A stretch of 64,000 nucleotides of DNA. Source: Campylobacter showae. Its GTDB lineage: Bacteria > Campylobacterota > Campylobacteria > Campylobacterales > Campylobacteraceae. A model generated the notes under the pieces. That model had not been told where the DNA came from. It did not search any database and saw nothing but the letters and a program-made list of their open reading frames with translations. This document shows, in pieces, positions 26,731-36,130 of the stretch. Within the stretch, counting starts at the first letter, position 1. Every line of letters begins with the position of its first letter. Made by a program: the position numbers and the translations under genes. The DNA lies in assembly GCF_900699785.1 (NCBI RefSeq), contig NZ_LR535679.1, forward strand, positions 1,798,001 to 1,862,000, in the 5' to 3' direction.

Positions 26731-28566
26731 TTACTCTACCGTTACGCTTTTAGCAAGGTTTCGCGGCATATCCACGTCGTTGCCCAGCCTTACGGCGATT
26801 TCCAGCGCAAAAAGCTGCAGGATGATCATCATCTCGAAAAACTCGCTCATCGGGTGAGCTTGCTTGCTCGTTTTGATAAAATCGTCGCTAAGCTCGAACT
26901 CCTCGGGGCTAATCGCAAGTATATAGGCGTCGCGAGCGGCTAGCTCCTCGACATTGCTTTTGGTTTTGTCGTAAAGGACGTTTTGCGGCATCAGCGCGAT
27001 CGTAAAGAGCCTCTCGTCGGCAAGCGCGATAGGGCCGTGCTTCATCTCGCCCGCAGGGTAGCCCTCGGCGTGCAGATAGGAGATCTCTTTGAGCTTTAGC
27101 GCGCCTTCTAGCGCAAGCGGATAAAATATATCGCGCCCGATAAAAAAGAAGCCGTGGCCGTGCAAATAGTGCTTGGCTAGGCGGCGGATGCGCTCTTGCG
27201 GCTCTTTGCTGATATTTAAAATTTGCGGGACGTGCAGGAGTGCCGCGATCTCGCTTTTTAGCTCGTCTTTGCTTATGGAGGCTTTAGCTTGCGCGATTTG
27301 CAGCGCTAGCATCCACAGCGTCACGACCTGCGTCGCAAAGGCTTTGGTGCTGGCTACGCCCTTTTCGATGCCGGCGCGAGTGAGCAGAGTGTCGTCGGCT
27401 AGGCGTACGATCGAGGAGTTATCGACGTTGCAGATGGCCAGCGTCTTTAGTCCCGCTTGTTTGGCGATTTTTAGCGCTTCTAGGGTGTCGGCGGTTTCGC
27501 CGCTTTGCGAGATGACGATAAAAAGGGCGTTTTTGTTTAGCTTCGGGCGTCTATAGCGAAATTCGCTCGCGATCTCGACCTTGGCTCTAGTGTCTGCCAG
27601 CCTCTCAAAAAGATAGCTAGCCGTAAGCGCCGCGTGATAGCTAGTGCCGCACGCGCAGATCACGATATCGTCGATATTTTGCAGGTACTCGTCGGTCAAA
27701 TTTTCAAGCCCTACCGCATCCTCTTTGACGCGTCCCATTAGCGTTTCGCTTACGACTGCGCTTTGTTCGTAGATTTCTTTTTCCATAAAAAAGCGGTAGC
27801 CCTCTTTTTGCGCGTAGCTTTTGTCCGCAGGCAGCGCGGCAAAGCTCGGGCTTAGTTTTTTTGCGTCTTTAAAAACCGCGATCTCGTCAATGCTAACAAA
27901 TCCGTAGCTTTTGTCGTCCAGGTAGCACACCTCTTTGGCTAGGCCGATCAGCGGGGCGTCCGAGGAGGCGAAAAATACCTCTTTCTCCTCGCTTTTGCCG
28001 ATGGCTAGCGGCGCAGCGTCCTTGGCGAAAAATATTTTGCCCGGAGCCGTTTTGGTGATCAGTAGCGTCGCGTATGCTCCGTGCAGGCGCGCTACCGTGG
28101 CTTCGTATGCTTTAAACGGCTCGCCGATAGTTTTTAAATTTTCCTCAAAAAGATGCACGATGACTTCGGTATCGGTTTGGCTAAGGAAGCTAACGCCCTT
28201 TGCTTCAAGCTCCTCTTTTAGCTCTTTGTAGTTTTCGATGATGCCGTTATGAACGACGAACGAGTGCTCGCCCAGGTGTGGGTGAGCGTTGATCTCGGTA
28301 GGTTTACCGTGCGTAGCCCAGCGCGTATGACCGATCGCGACGCCTTCGCCGCTAGAGCTAAAGCCCTCTGATTTTTTGGCTAAATTTTCAAGCTTGCCGA
28401 TGGCTTTGAAAAAGGCGATCTCCTGCGTGCATTTGTCACAACCGCCATCCAGACTCATCACCGCCATGCCCGCACTGTCGTAGCCGCGGTACTCAAGCTC
28501 TTTTAATCCGTTTAAAATAAACTCTCTTTTTTCTCTATTGCCGACGTAACCGACGATTCCGCACAT
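26731..28566 (-). CDS. glmS: Glutamine-fructose-6-phosphate aminotransferase
   Basis: A 611-residue cytoplasmic enzyme making glucosamine-6-phosphate for peptidoglycan and LOS. The N-terminal class II glutaminase (about 1-230) starts MCGIVGYVGN with nucleophile Cys2 exposed after Met removal; two SIS domains follow (about 290-420 and 455-600) with SQSGETADTLEALK and the family C-terminus DMPRNLAKSVTVE. Full length. It begins two bases after the end of the GlnD-like gene, so both are in one operon. No glmS ribozyme is present, as expected outside Gram-positive bacteria. Confidence 0.97.
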   Translation of the reverse strand: MCGIVGYVGNREKREFILNGLKELEYRGYDSAGMAVMSLDGGCDKCTQEIAFFKAIGKLENLAKKSEGFSSSGEGVAIGHTRWATHGKPTEINAHPHLGEHSFVVHNGIIENYKELKEELEAKGVSFLSQTDTEVIVHLFEENLKTIGEPFKAYEATVARLHGAYATLLITKTAPGKIFFAKDAAPLAIGKSEEKEVFFASSDAPLIGLAKEVCYLDDKSYGFVSIDEIAVFKDAKKLSPSFAALPADKSYAQKEGYRFFMEKEIYEQSAVVSETLMGRVKEDAVGLENLTDEYLQNIDDIVICACGTSYHAALTASYLFERLADTRAKVEIASEFRYRRPKLNKNALFIVISQSGETADTLEALKIAKQAGLKTLAICNVDNSSIVRLADDTLLTRAGIEKGVASTKAFATQVVTLWMLALQIAQAKASISKDELKSEIAALLHVPQILNISKEPQERIRRLAKHYLHGHGFFFIGRDIFYPLALEGALKLKEISYLHAEGYPAGEMKHGPIALADERLFTIALMPQNVLYDKTKSNVEELAARDAYILAISPEEFELSDDFIKTSKQAHPMSEFFEMMIILQLFALEIAVRLGNDVDMPRNLAKSVTVE

Positions 28567-28568
28567 GT

Positions 28569-31025
28569 TTACTCGCTTTCTAATAATTTTAAAATTTCGC
28601 CCAAATCCACGCCCTCGCGCTTTTCGATAAGCAGCAAATTCCGCGTCCTATTTTTTACGGTTTGGATTCTGGCGTTGGCTATTTTTACATCAAATTCCTT
28701 AAAAACTCCCAATACGTAAGCCATCAGCCCGCGCTGATCTTTCGCGTTTATGCCAAGCTTCGCGTACTCTTGCGAGTGGTTCGCGTCGAAATTTAGCTCG
28801 CCTTTTAGTATTATCGGGCGATTTATCTGCGCTGAGGCGCCACTTTTTAGCGAGATCTCGATGAGGTTTTTTAAGGTTTCTAGCTCGCTTGATTTTACGT
28901 TTTTGTTAAACTCTAGCTTGACGTAAAATTTACCATCAAACAGCTCGAAAATCTCCATAAATCCAAGATCAAGGTGCGCCAGAGCCGAGAGCAAAACGGC
29001 TAAATTTGGGTAGTTTTGCGCGTAAATTTCGATGCTCAGGCTTTGGTGATTTTGCACCTGCACGCTTAGTTTATCGGCGTTTTGCGCGGCCCAGGCGATG
29101 CTGATGATATCTGCTGGCTGGTATTTAGCGAAGAGTAAATTTGATCTGATAGCGAAGATTTTTTCTTTCAAATTTTCGCTTAAAGCGGCAAATTTAGCGT
29201 TTCGCCTGATGCTAAGCTCCTTTTTTACGCGTCTTGCGGCTTCGTCTAGCAGGTTTTCATCCTCGAAACTTTGCAGGCAAATGCCGTAAAGCTCGCGCAA
29301 AAGCCGCGCTAAATAAGGCGTATAGAGTTTTTCATCCGTCGCGTTTATCACGCAATAAGCGACGATGTAGGCGAGCTTTAGGGTTTGCGGATCGCCAAGC
29401 TTTGAGATAAAGCTAAAAATCGTGCGCTGATCGTAGATATCCTCGCGGTTTGCCACGTCGTTCATCAGCGTGTGGTAGCGCACGAGCGTAACGCCGATAT
29501 TTACGGCCTTTGCGCTCAAATTTAGCTTGCTAGCGTAGGCACGGAAAATATTTGAGCCCACGACCGAGTGATCGCCGCCTAGACCCTTGCCCGCGTCGTG
29601 TAGCAGCAAAGCTAGCTTTAGCAGCGTGCGCCCCTCGAGGCAGAGCTCGTCGCAAAGCGATTTTACGAATTTATCTTTGATATTTTCGGCAAATTTGACG
29701 CTTAAAACGCAGTGCTCGCCGACGCTAAATTTATGATAGCCGTCAAATTCGGCCAAATTTACGGCGTGCTCGAGCGGTTTAACTAAAACGGGCAAAATCT
29801 CCGCATCCAAAAGCGCTTTGATGATGCAGTGAGCGTGGTTTCGCATCAAAATTTTTCTAAAAAGCGCGAGCGAGTCCTCGGCGTCCTCTTTGCTGATTTG
29901 CGCGCGTTTTAGGTAAAAGATCGTCCCGACGTCAAATTTGTACTCCGCATCGCCGAGGGCTAAAAGCTGCTTTAGTACGGCGTTTAGAGGGCGAGGACGG
30001 ACGTGTAGCGGGACGTAAATCGTGTTTTCAAATCTATAAAATCCGTTTTTTAGCCGCGCGGCTCGTAGCTGGCTAAATTTAACCCCGCTCGTAAATTTGC
30101 TCCTATAAAAGCTAGCGACCAGATAGCGCGAGAAAACGGCGACCGAGTGCATGCAGGAAAAGAGTTTTTGCGAGATGACGCTGCTATTTTCTTGCGTCTT
30201 TTTGGACTTGGTTTGCATAAGCGAGGTGATCTCGTTTAGCTTAGCGGGATCAAAAACGTCGGAGTCGGAGGTTAAATTTTGCGCCGATTTTACGCAAAGG
30301 ATAAAATCAGCCGCCAAATTTAACGCGCTAAGTTCCTTTTCGTCGATAAATTTTAGAGCCTGCGAGCGCATGCTGATCTCGTTTTCAAAGCCGTTTAGAG
30401 CGCAGTTTAGGTAGTAGATGTCGTTTGTGCCGCCAAGGTCGTTTTTTAGATCGGGCTCTTGCCTAATATTTGGGATCTCGTTAAAAGCGCCTAAATTTTT
30501 GGCGTAAAATTTGAGATTTTCCTGCGCGTTAAACTCGCGAGTTTTATAAATCTCCGACCGGGCGGCCTTATAAAGTGTCCGCGAGCCGCAGATATAGCGG
30601 ATGCGGCTAAACGCGGCCTTTGCTTTGTGGTCGTTTTTGTGAGACTTAAAAATCTCGTCCAGCTCGCAAATTTTGATATTTAGCTTTAAATTTGAGCCCT
30701 CCAGCGCGGCGACTAGCTTTTTTAGGATAAATTTGACGTTAAAGCCGGCGTTTTCTTTAAAGACGAGTAAAACCTCTAAAACCGAGCTCGTGGAGATGAG
30801 GTTGTCGGCGTACTTTTCGGTAGCGATGACGCAAAACGGAATAAAATCGACGTCTGGGTTAAAGTCCGCAAAAATCTCGTCCAAAACCCGCGCGCATAGA
30901 GCTTTTATGAGCTCGTCGCTTTGTTTTGCGATGAAATTTGCAAAGCCCTTGCCTTGAAGCTTTTTTAGCTGCGAGGCCAAATTTGCGCCTCCTAAAACGC
31001 CGTTTAAATTTCCTTTTAAAGCCAC
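28569..31025 (-). CDS. GlnD-like protein: degenerate nucleotidyltransferase, HD and ACT domains
   Basis: An 818-residue protein arranged like GlnD, the PII uridylyltransferase/uridylyl-removing enzyme. GlnD landmarks include PDLKNDLGGTNDI (191-203), EFDGYHKFSVGEHCV (426-440), the HD motif LLHDAGKGLGGDHSVVG (His476, Asp477) and an ACT domain near the C-terminus (DQRGLMAYVLGVFKEF). In contrast, the nucleotidyltransferase motif GGYGRxEL...SDIDL is replaced by IATEKYADNL...SSVLEVLL (68-87), with no metal-binding Asp pair. Transfer activity is probably lost while the HD hydrolase remains. GTG start at 31025. Heads the operon with glmS. Confidence 0.8.
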   Translation of the reverse strand: MALKGNLNGVLGGANLASQLKKLQGKGFANFIAKQSDELIKALCARVLDEIFADFNPDVDFIPFCVIATEKYADNLISTSSVLEVLLVFKENAGFNVKFILKKLVAALEGSNLKLNIKICELDEIFKSHKNDHKAKAAFSRIRYICGSRTLYKAARSEIYKTREFNAQENLKFYAKNLGAFNEIPNIRQEPDLKNDLGGTNDIYYLNCALNGFENEISMRSQALKFIDEKELSALNLAADFILCVKSAQNLTSDSDVFDPAKLNEITSLMQTKSKKTQENSSVISQKLFSCMHSVAVFSRYLVASFYRSKFTSGVKFSQLRAARLKNGFYRFENTIYVPLHVRPRPLNAVLKQLLALGDAEYKFDVGTIFYLKRAQISKEDAEDSLALFRKILMRNHAHCIIKALLDAEILPVLVKPLEHAVNLAEFDGYHKFSVGEHCVLSVKFAENIKDKFVKSLCDELCLEGRTLLKLALLLHDAGKGLGGDHSVVGSNIFRAYASKLNLSAKAVNIGVTLVRYHTLMNDVANREDIYDQRTIFSFISKLGDPQTLKLAYIVAYCVINATDEKLYTPYLARLLRELYGICLQSFEDENLLDEAARRVKKELSIRRNAKFAALSENLKEKIFAIRSNLLFAKYQPADIISIAWAAQNADKLSVQVQNHQSLSIEIYAQNYPNLAVLLSALAHLDLGFMEIFELFDGKFYVKLEFNKNVKSSELETLKNLIEISLKSGASAQINRPIILKGELNFDANHSQEYAKLGINAKDQRGLMAYVLGVFKEFDVKIANARIQTVKNRTRNLLLIEKREGVDLGEILKLLESE

Positions 31026-31099
31026 TTTTTACCGCCGTCTTTTTGTGTAAATTTTATCCGATGATACTAAAATTTTGCAAAAACAAAGCTTTTTTAACA

Positions 31100-31105
31100 T
31101 ATAAT
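31100..31105 (+). promoter_or_regulatory. -10 element of mqnE
   Basis: TATAAT with TTGCAA at 31075-31080 (19-base spacing) as a loose -35. The leader to the TTG start would be about 25 bases. Divergent from the GlnD-like gene. Confidence 0.55.
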
Positions 31106-31136
31106 CGCCGTTTAATATCTATTTTCGGAATAAAAT

Positions 31137-32207
31137 TTGACAAATTTAATAGAAAAACTCCAAAGCGGCGAACGTCTGGACGCGGACGAATGCGCAGTCT
31201 TGTACGACCTAGACCTTTTTACGCTGGGTAAATTCGCAAACGCCAAACGGCGGAAACTGCACGGCAAAAAGGTATTTTTTAACGTAAATCGCCACATAAA
31301 CCCGACCAATATCTGCGCGGACGTGTGTAAATTTTGCGCGTTTTCGGCAAACCGCAAAAACCCAAACCCATACACGATGAGCCACGAGGAAATACTAAAA
31401 ATCGTCGAAAAAAGCGTTGCTCACGGCGCAAAAGAGATACATATCGTCTCTGCGCACAATCCCGATACCTCATGGCAGTGGTATTTGGAAATTTTTAAAA
31501 AGATCAAGGAAAAATACCCGCAAATCCACGTCAAGGCGCTAACTGCCGCGGAGGTTGATTTTCTCTCGCGAAAACACGGCCTTAGCTACGAAGAAGTCGT
31601 AGAAAAGATGCTCGAATACGGCGTAGACTCGATGCCCGGCGGCGGAGCGGAGATCTTTGACGAAGAGGTCAGGCGTAAAATTTGTAAAGGCAAGGTAAGC
31701 TCCGAAAACTGGCTCAAAATCCACCGCCTTTGGCACGAAAAAGGTAGAGAAAGTAACGCTACGATGCTGTTTGGCCACGTAGAAAGCAGGCAAAACCGCA
31801 TCGACCATATGCTGCGAATCCGCGATTTGCAGGACAAAACTGGCGGATTTAACGCCTTTATCCCGCTGGTTTATCAGCGCGACAACAACTATCTAAAAGT
31901 AGAAAACTATCCCGGCTCGGCCGAAATTTTAAAGACCTTTGCGATCTCGCGTCTGGTGCTCGATAACGTCTCGCACATAAAGGCGTACTGGGCGACCTCG
32001 ACGATAAATTTGGCCATGGTCGCGCAAGAATTCGGCGCTGATGATCTAGACGGCACGATAGAAAAAGAGAGCATCCAAAGCGCGGCCGGAGCGAAATCGG
32101 CAAGTGGTATGAGTCTTAGAAATTTTACCGATCTCATTCAGACTTCGGGCTTTGTTCCCGTCGAGCGAGATAGCTTGTATAACGAACTAAAAATTTACGA
32201 TAACTAA
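31137..32207 (+). CDS. mqnE: Aminofutalosine synthase MqnE
   Basis: A 356-residue radical SAM enzyme of the futalosine menaquinone pathway, joining the chorismate-derived enolpyruvyl benzoate to the adenosine part of SAM. The cluster motif is Cys60-x3-Cys64-x2-Cys67 (CADVCKFC), preceded by NRHINPTNI; SMPGGGAEIFDEEVR (about 164-178) and FNAFIPLVYQRDNNYLKVE (about 241-259) are typical. Campylobacter uses this route rather than the classical Men pathway. The TTG at 31137 is the best start, though the upstream CGGAA is a poor ribosome binding site. First gene of a plus-strand run with the purine permease 10 bases downstream. Confidence 0.94.
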   Translation: MTNLIEKLQSGERLDADECAVLYDLDLFTLGKFANAKRRKLHGKKVFFNVNRHINPTNICADVCKFCAFSANRKNPNPYTMSHEEILKIVEKSVAHGAKEIHIVSAHNPDTSWQWYLEIFKKIKEKYPQIHVKALTAAEVDFLSRKHGLSYEEVVEKMLEYGVDSMPGGGAEIFDEEVRRKICKGKVSSENWLKIHRLWHEKGRESNATMLFGHVESRQNRIDHMLRIRDLQDKTGGFNAFIPLVYQRDNNYLKVENYPGSAEILKTFAISRLVLDNVSHIKAYWATSTINLAMVAQEFGADDLDGTIEKESIQSAAGAKSASGMSLRNFTDLIQTSGFVPVERDSLYNELKIYDN

Positions 32208-32217
32208 GGAGGCGGAA

Positions 32218-33510
32218 TTGGATTTTTTTAAACTCAAGCAAAACGGCACTAGCGTAAAGACCGAGTTTAGCGCAGGACTCACGACCTTTTTAACGATGAT
32301 GTATATCGTGCCCGTAAACGCTATAATCATGAGCAAAACCGGCATGCCGATGGATGCGCTCATCACGGCTACGGCGCTCATCACCGTGATCGCTACCGTG
32401 CTAAACGGTATATGGGCGAACACGCCCGTGGCTATGAGCGTGGGAATGGGCTTAAACGCGTATTTTACATTTGGCCTAGTGCTAGGTATGCAAATACCGT
32501 GGCAGACGGCTTTAGGTGTGGTTTTCATCTCGGGTATAATTTTCGTCGTGCTATCTTTTACGAATTTTAGAATCTGGGTCTTAAAATCTATCCCGGACGA
32601 CGTTAGACGCTCGATAAGCGCGGGCATAGGCGCCTTTATCGCTTTCGTCGGGCTTCAGCAAATGGGCGTAGTCGTAAACAACGACGCCGTGCTGGTAGGG
32701 CTTGGAAATTTAAAAGATCCAAACGTTATTTTGGGCTTTGTTGGGCTATTTTTCGTTATACTTTTTTGGGCGTGGAAGGTTAAGGGCGCCTTCATCATCG
32801 CGGTATTTACGACCTCGGTAGTCGCTTGGATTTTCGGTATCGCGCCGTATCCGAAGGAATTTATCTCACTACCGGCTTCGATCTCGCCGATATTTTTAGA
32901 GCTTGACATCATGGGCGCGCTATCTTTTGCGCTGGTTCCGGTGATTGTTACATTTTTCGTGACAGACCTTTTCGACTCTATCGGTACGCTAGCGGGAGTG
33001 GGAAATAGAGCGGGAATCTTTGACGAGAGCAATCAAAAAGGCGTCGAAAAACTAGAAAAAACCCTCGAAGCCGACGCGGTAGCCACTATGGTAGGCTCGC
33101 TAGTGGGCGTTAGTACGACTACGTCCTTTGCCGAGAGCGCTAGCGGCGTAGAGGAGGGCGGCAAGACGGGACTAACGGCTGTATTTTGCGGACTATTTTT
33201 CGTGCTTACGATTTTTATGTTGCCGCTTTTTAAAGCTATCCCCTCAAACGCGATATATCCGATACTCGTGATGGTGGGCGTGCTGATGTTTAGCGAGCTT
33301 GGAAATATAAATTTTAAAGATCCGGCCATCGCGATATCGACATTTTTGATAGTTATTTTGATGCCGCTTACGTACTCGATCACGACGGGACTTTCGTTTG
33401 GGTTTATGGCGTATTTGCTGGTTCGTATCATGAGACGCGAGTGGGAGTACGTAAATATCGGAGTTGTCGTGCTTGCGCTTATTAGTTTTATAGTATTTTT
33501 AGTGCACTGA
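32218..33510 (+). CDS. NCS2-family purine permease (AzgA/PbuG type)
   Basis: A 430-residue inner-membrane transporter for guanine, hypoxanthine or adenine with about 12 hydrophobic segments. The start FFKLKQNGTSVKTEFSAGLT, the VGMGLNAYF motif (about 76-84) and the region VTFFVTDLFDSIGTLAGVGN (about 243-262) mark the AzgA-like branch. The TTG start at 32218 follows a strong AAGGAGG. It lies between mqnE and a purine phosphoribosyltransferase, which fits uptake and salvage of purine bases. Confidence 0.92.
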   Translation: MDFFKLKQNGTSVKTEFSAGLTTFLTMMYIVPVNAIIMSKTGMPMDALITATALITVIATVLNGIWANTPVAMSVGMGLNAYFTFGLVLGMQIPWQTALGVVFISGIIFVVLSFTNFRIWVLKSIPDDVRRSISAGIGAFIAFVGLQQMGVVVNNDAVLVGLGNLKDPNVILGFVGLFFVILFWAWKVKGAFIIAVFTTSVVAWIFGIAPYPKEFISLPASISPIFLELDIMGALSFALVPVIVTFFVTDLFDSIGTLAGVGNRAGIFDESNQKGVEKLEKTLEADAVATMVGSLVGVSTTTSFAESASGVEEGGKTGLTAVFCGLFFVLTIFMLPLFKAIPSNAIYPILVMVGVLMFSELGNINFKDPAIAISTFLIVILMPLTYSITTGLSFGFMAYLLVRIMRREWEYVNIGVVVLALISFIVFLVH

Positions 33511-33519
33511 GGAGAAAAC

Positions 33520-33960
33520 ATGCTAAAGTATCCGTTTGAGGAATTTCATAAAGACGTAAAAATAATGGCGCGAGATATCAAAGAAAACTTCGAACCAGAA
33601 GTGATTTTAGCAGTCGCTCGCGGTGGGCTTACTTTAGGGCATTTTTTAGCGAGCTTGCTAAATAACCGCAATCTTTTTACGCTAAACTCAATCCACTACG
33701 AAGAGACTAAAAAGCTCGATACTATCGATATCTTTAACATCCCTGATCTATCTAAATTTAATAAAATCTTGATAGTAGACGATATGATAGATACGGGCGA
33801 GAGCATGATAGCTATCAAACAAGAGCTTTTTAAACGCTTCCCGCATATTAAGCTAAAGATCGCGACTATCTTTTATAAGCAAAAAGCGCTTTTGTTGCCC
33901 GACTTTACGGTAAGAGAGGCGCACGAGTGGATAGAGTTTTTCTGGGAAGAGCAAATTTAA
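33520..33960 (+). CDS. Xanthine/guanine-type phosphoribosyltransferase
   Basis: A 146-residue cytoplasmic enzyme of the type I phosphoribosyltransferase fold. The PRPP-binding signature is ILIVDDMIDTGESM (about 83-96) and the early loop ARGGLTLG (33-40) binds pyrophosphate. It converts a purine base and PRPP to the nucleotide. It starts 9 bases after the permease gene, an obvious functional partner. Exact base preference cannot be read from the sequence; gpt or hpt would be reasonable names. Confidence 0.88.
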   Translation: MLKYPFEEFHKDVKIMARDIKENFEPEVILAVARGGLTLGHFLASLLNNRNLFTLNSIHYEETKKLDTIDIFNIPDLSKFNKILIVDDMIDTGESMIAIKQELFKRFPHIKLKIATIFYKQKALLLPDFTVREAHEWIEFFWEEQI

Positions 33961-33974
33961 GCCCTAAATTTAGT

Positions 33975-35174
33975 ATGCTACGCTCGGAAACGTTTTTACT
34001 TTTTATCATCTGCCTTATCGATTTTTGCTTTTTGTCGTATGCGATTAGTACGCTTAGCATTAGCTACTACGAGGCGGATGCGTTTTATAGCTCGTCTAAA
34101 ATTTCAGCCGTTTTGGCTAGATTTTCGGTTGAGGTTTTCGGGCAAAACGACTATGCTTTGCGGCTTCCTTTTGTTATTTGCCATATTTTTAGCGTCGCGC
34201 TGCTCTACAAGGTCTCAAAGCAAATTTTAAAACGCAAATTTGATCGAGTGGTAAGCGCGGTCGTGTTTATATTGCTTCCTGCGACGATGGCGTCGGCGAT
34301 CTTGGTAAACGACGCCGGCGTGATAATCGCGCTTTCGCTTTTAAGCATTTATCTTTATCAGCTACGCAAAATGCTAGCCTTTTACGCGCTTTTATGCGTG
34401 TTGCCTTTTGTTAGCGGCGCATTTTTGGTTTATTTTTCGGCTATTTTTGCATTCGGCGTTTATAGGCGCGACGCTAGGATGGCTTGGGTTGCGGCGCTGC
34501 TTTTTGCGCTTTGCTTTTACTTTTACGGATTTGACTCGGGCGGTAAGCCTAGTGGCCATTTGCTTGATACCGTGAGTATTTTTGCCGCCGCGTTTTCGCC
34601 TTTTATTTTCGTCTATTTTGTCTATGCTATGTATAGAATTTGGATAAAAGAGACCAAAAATTTACTCTGGTTTGTCTGCATAACGGCGTTTTTGTTTTGC
34701 TTGGTTTTATCGATCAGACAGCGGCTTGAGCTCGAAAACTACCTGCCTTTTTGCGTTATTTCGGTGCCGATTTTGGTTCGGGTATTTTTTAGCTCGTACC
34801 GTGTGAGATTGCCGATGTTTAGGCGCGGGTATAAAATTTTAGCTTCTTTTGCGGCGGCTTCTTTGCTCGTTGGGTTTTTGTTCGTACTTTTTAATGAGAT
34901 GCTTTACGGCATACTAAAAGACCCGACCAAACATTTTGTTTACAGATATCATGTAGCAAAAGAGCTTGCAAAAGAGCTAAAAAATGAAGGCGTAGAAAAA
35001 ATTTTTACGGGTGATAAAAAGCTAGATTTGAGACTTAAATTTTACGGCGTAGATACGCGTCCGGACGCAAATTTGCAGCTAGCAAATTTGGACTTAAAAG
35101 ATAATTATGGTAATATAGCGGTCTATAAATTCGGCGTAAAAATCGTAAATTTTAAGATTATAAAAGATGATTAG
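33975..35174 (+). CDS. GT39-like integral membrane protein (ArnT/PMT superfamily)
   Basis: A protein of 399 residues from the ATG at 33975, with about ten hydrophobic helices and a short soluble C-terminal part. The first loop has SYYEADAFY (Glu and Asp after the first helix), the position of the catalytic acidic motif in the GT-C glycosyltransferases of the GT39/ArnT group, followed by a RLPF segment as in those enzymes. It probably transfers a lipid-linked sugar on the periplasmic side. An in-frame GTG at 33927, inside the preceding gene and with AGAGAGG upstream, could be the true start, giving 415 residues and an overlap with the phosphoribosyltransferase gene. Confidence 0.75.
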   Translation: MLRSETFLLFIICLIDFCFLSYAISTLSISYYEADAFYSSSKISAVLARFSVEVFGQNDYALRLPFVICHIFSVALLYKVSKQILKRKFDRVVSAVVFILLPATMASAILVNDAGVIIALSLLSIYLYQLRKMLAFYALLCVLPFVSGAFLVYFSAIFAFGVYRRDARMAWVAALLFALCFYFYGFDSGGKPSGHLLDTVSIFAAAFSPFIFVYFVYAMYRIWIKETKNLLWFVCITAFLFCLVLSIRQRLELENYLPFCVISVPILVRVFFSSYRVRLPMFRRGYKILASFAAASLLVGFLFVLFNEMLYGILKDPTKHFVYRYHVAKELAKELKNEGVEKIFTGDKKLDLRLKFYGVDTRPDANLQLANLDLKDNYGNIAVYKFGVKIVNFKIIKDD

Positions 35175-35186
35175 AGGATAAATTTG

Positions 35187-35861
35187 ATGAAAAAAGCTTT
35201 TACTATGCTAGAGCTTGTCGTTGTGATCGTGGTAATAGGAATAATAGCCGCCGCTGCGTTACCGAGAATAAACGACGATCATATCGCAGAGGCTGCCGAC
35301 CAAGTGATGTCGCATATCCGCTATACTCAGCACCTAGCTATGCAGGATAGTAAATTTGATCCTACTGATGCTAGGTGGTTTAGAAAGAGGTGGAGTATAA
35401 CTTTTACTAGGGCTGCATTTTGCGACGGTGCAAACGAATGGAGATATAGCGTATACCATGACGATGGAGATGCGACAGGTAATTTAAATTCGGCAAACGA
35501 AGTTGCAAGAGACCCATTGGATTCGAATAGATTTATGAGCTCAGGATGGGCAGGCATTTCGAGTGCCAATTGCGCAAACGCTAGCAGTAAATATAATTTG
35601 GCAAAAAAATTTGGCATAACTGATGTACGTCTAGGTGGGGTATGCGGAGGCAATTTGCAAACTATCTCTTTTGACGAGTTTGGAAGACCTATGAGAAGCG
35701 TAAGTACTCCTGGTGGAGGTGGTGCAGCTAGGGGATATGATAGACTGGTTCATAATGGCGAAAATTGTCAAATAGTTTTGAGTACGGCTAAAAAAACAGC
35801 TACTATAACCGTAACGCCAGAAACTGGCTTTTTGCAGGTTGCTTTTGCTGATCGTTCGTAA
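35187..35861 (+). CDS. Type II secretion/competence pseudopilin
   Basis: A 224-residue prepilin-like protein. The N-terminus MKKAFTMLELVVVIVVIGII is a class III signal: short basic leader, cleavage before Phe, Glu at +5 and a hydrophobic helix. The residue before the cut is Ala rather than the usual Gly. The remaining 190 residues are globular with four or five Cys and no recognised domain. I take the ATG at 35187 with AGAGGA upstream. It is isolated from other pilus genes; in Campylobacter, similar orphan pseudopilins (for example CtsG) act in DNA uptake, so a competence role is possible. Its base composition is more AT-rich than its neighbours. Confidence 0.85.
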   Translation: MKKAFTMLELVVVIVVIGIIAAAALPRINDDHIAEAADQVMSHIRYTQHLAMQDSKFDPTDARWFRKRWSITFTRAAFCDGANEWRYSVYHDDGDATGNLNSANEVARDPLDSNRFMSSGWAGISSANCANASSKYNLAKKFGITDVRLGGVCGGNLQTISFDEFGRPMRSVSTPGGGGAARGYDRLVHNGENCQIVLSTAKKTATITVTPETGFLQVAFADRS

Positions 35862-35919
35862 AATTAAAAAATATACGAATTTGGTTTATTTATTCAGCTT
35901 TTTTTAAGCATCCTATCTG

Positions 35920-35925
35920 TATAAT
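35920..35925 (+). promoter_or_regulatory. -10 element of the rRNA operon
   Basis: TATAAT in ATCTGTATAATTCG, preceded by a T-rich -35 region (CTTTTTTTAAGC around 35898-35909). The leader to 16S is about 320 bases. The best promoter match upstream of the operon. Confidence 0.6.
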
Positions 35926-36092
35926 TCGAGCTCACGAATTGAGAAACCACCTTTAACTTTCACGTTAATAAAGCCTTTTCTTTTAATATCGTAAGTTTTA
36001 ATTTTGAGTTAAATAAACAATTCTCTAATTTTTGAGAGTTTTTGAAACTAACTCTTAAATTATGTTTTTTAATTTAACACTGTTAAACTAAT

Positions 36093-36130
36093 TAGTCAAT
36101 CTTTGAAATCTAAACAAGTGATCGATTGAG
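36093..36130 (+). repeat. 5' arm of the 16S rRNA processing stem
   Basis: This segment is complementary to 37835-37869 downstream of 16S: blocks of 9, 9 and 10 perfect pairs (CTCAATCGA, CTTGTTTAG and AAAGATTGAC on the 3' arm) separated by small mismatches. Such a stem, looping out 16S, is the expected RNase III substrate. Confidence 0.8.
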
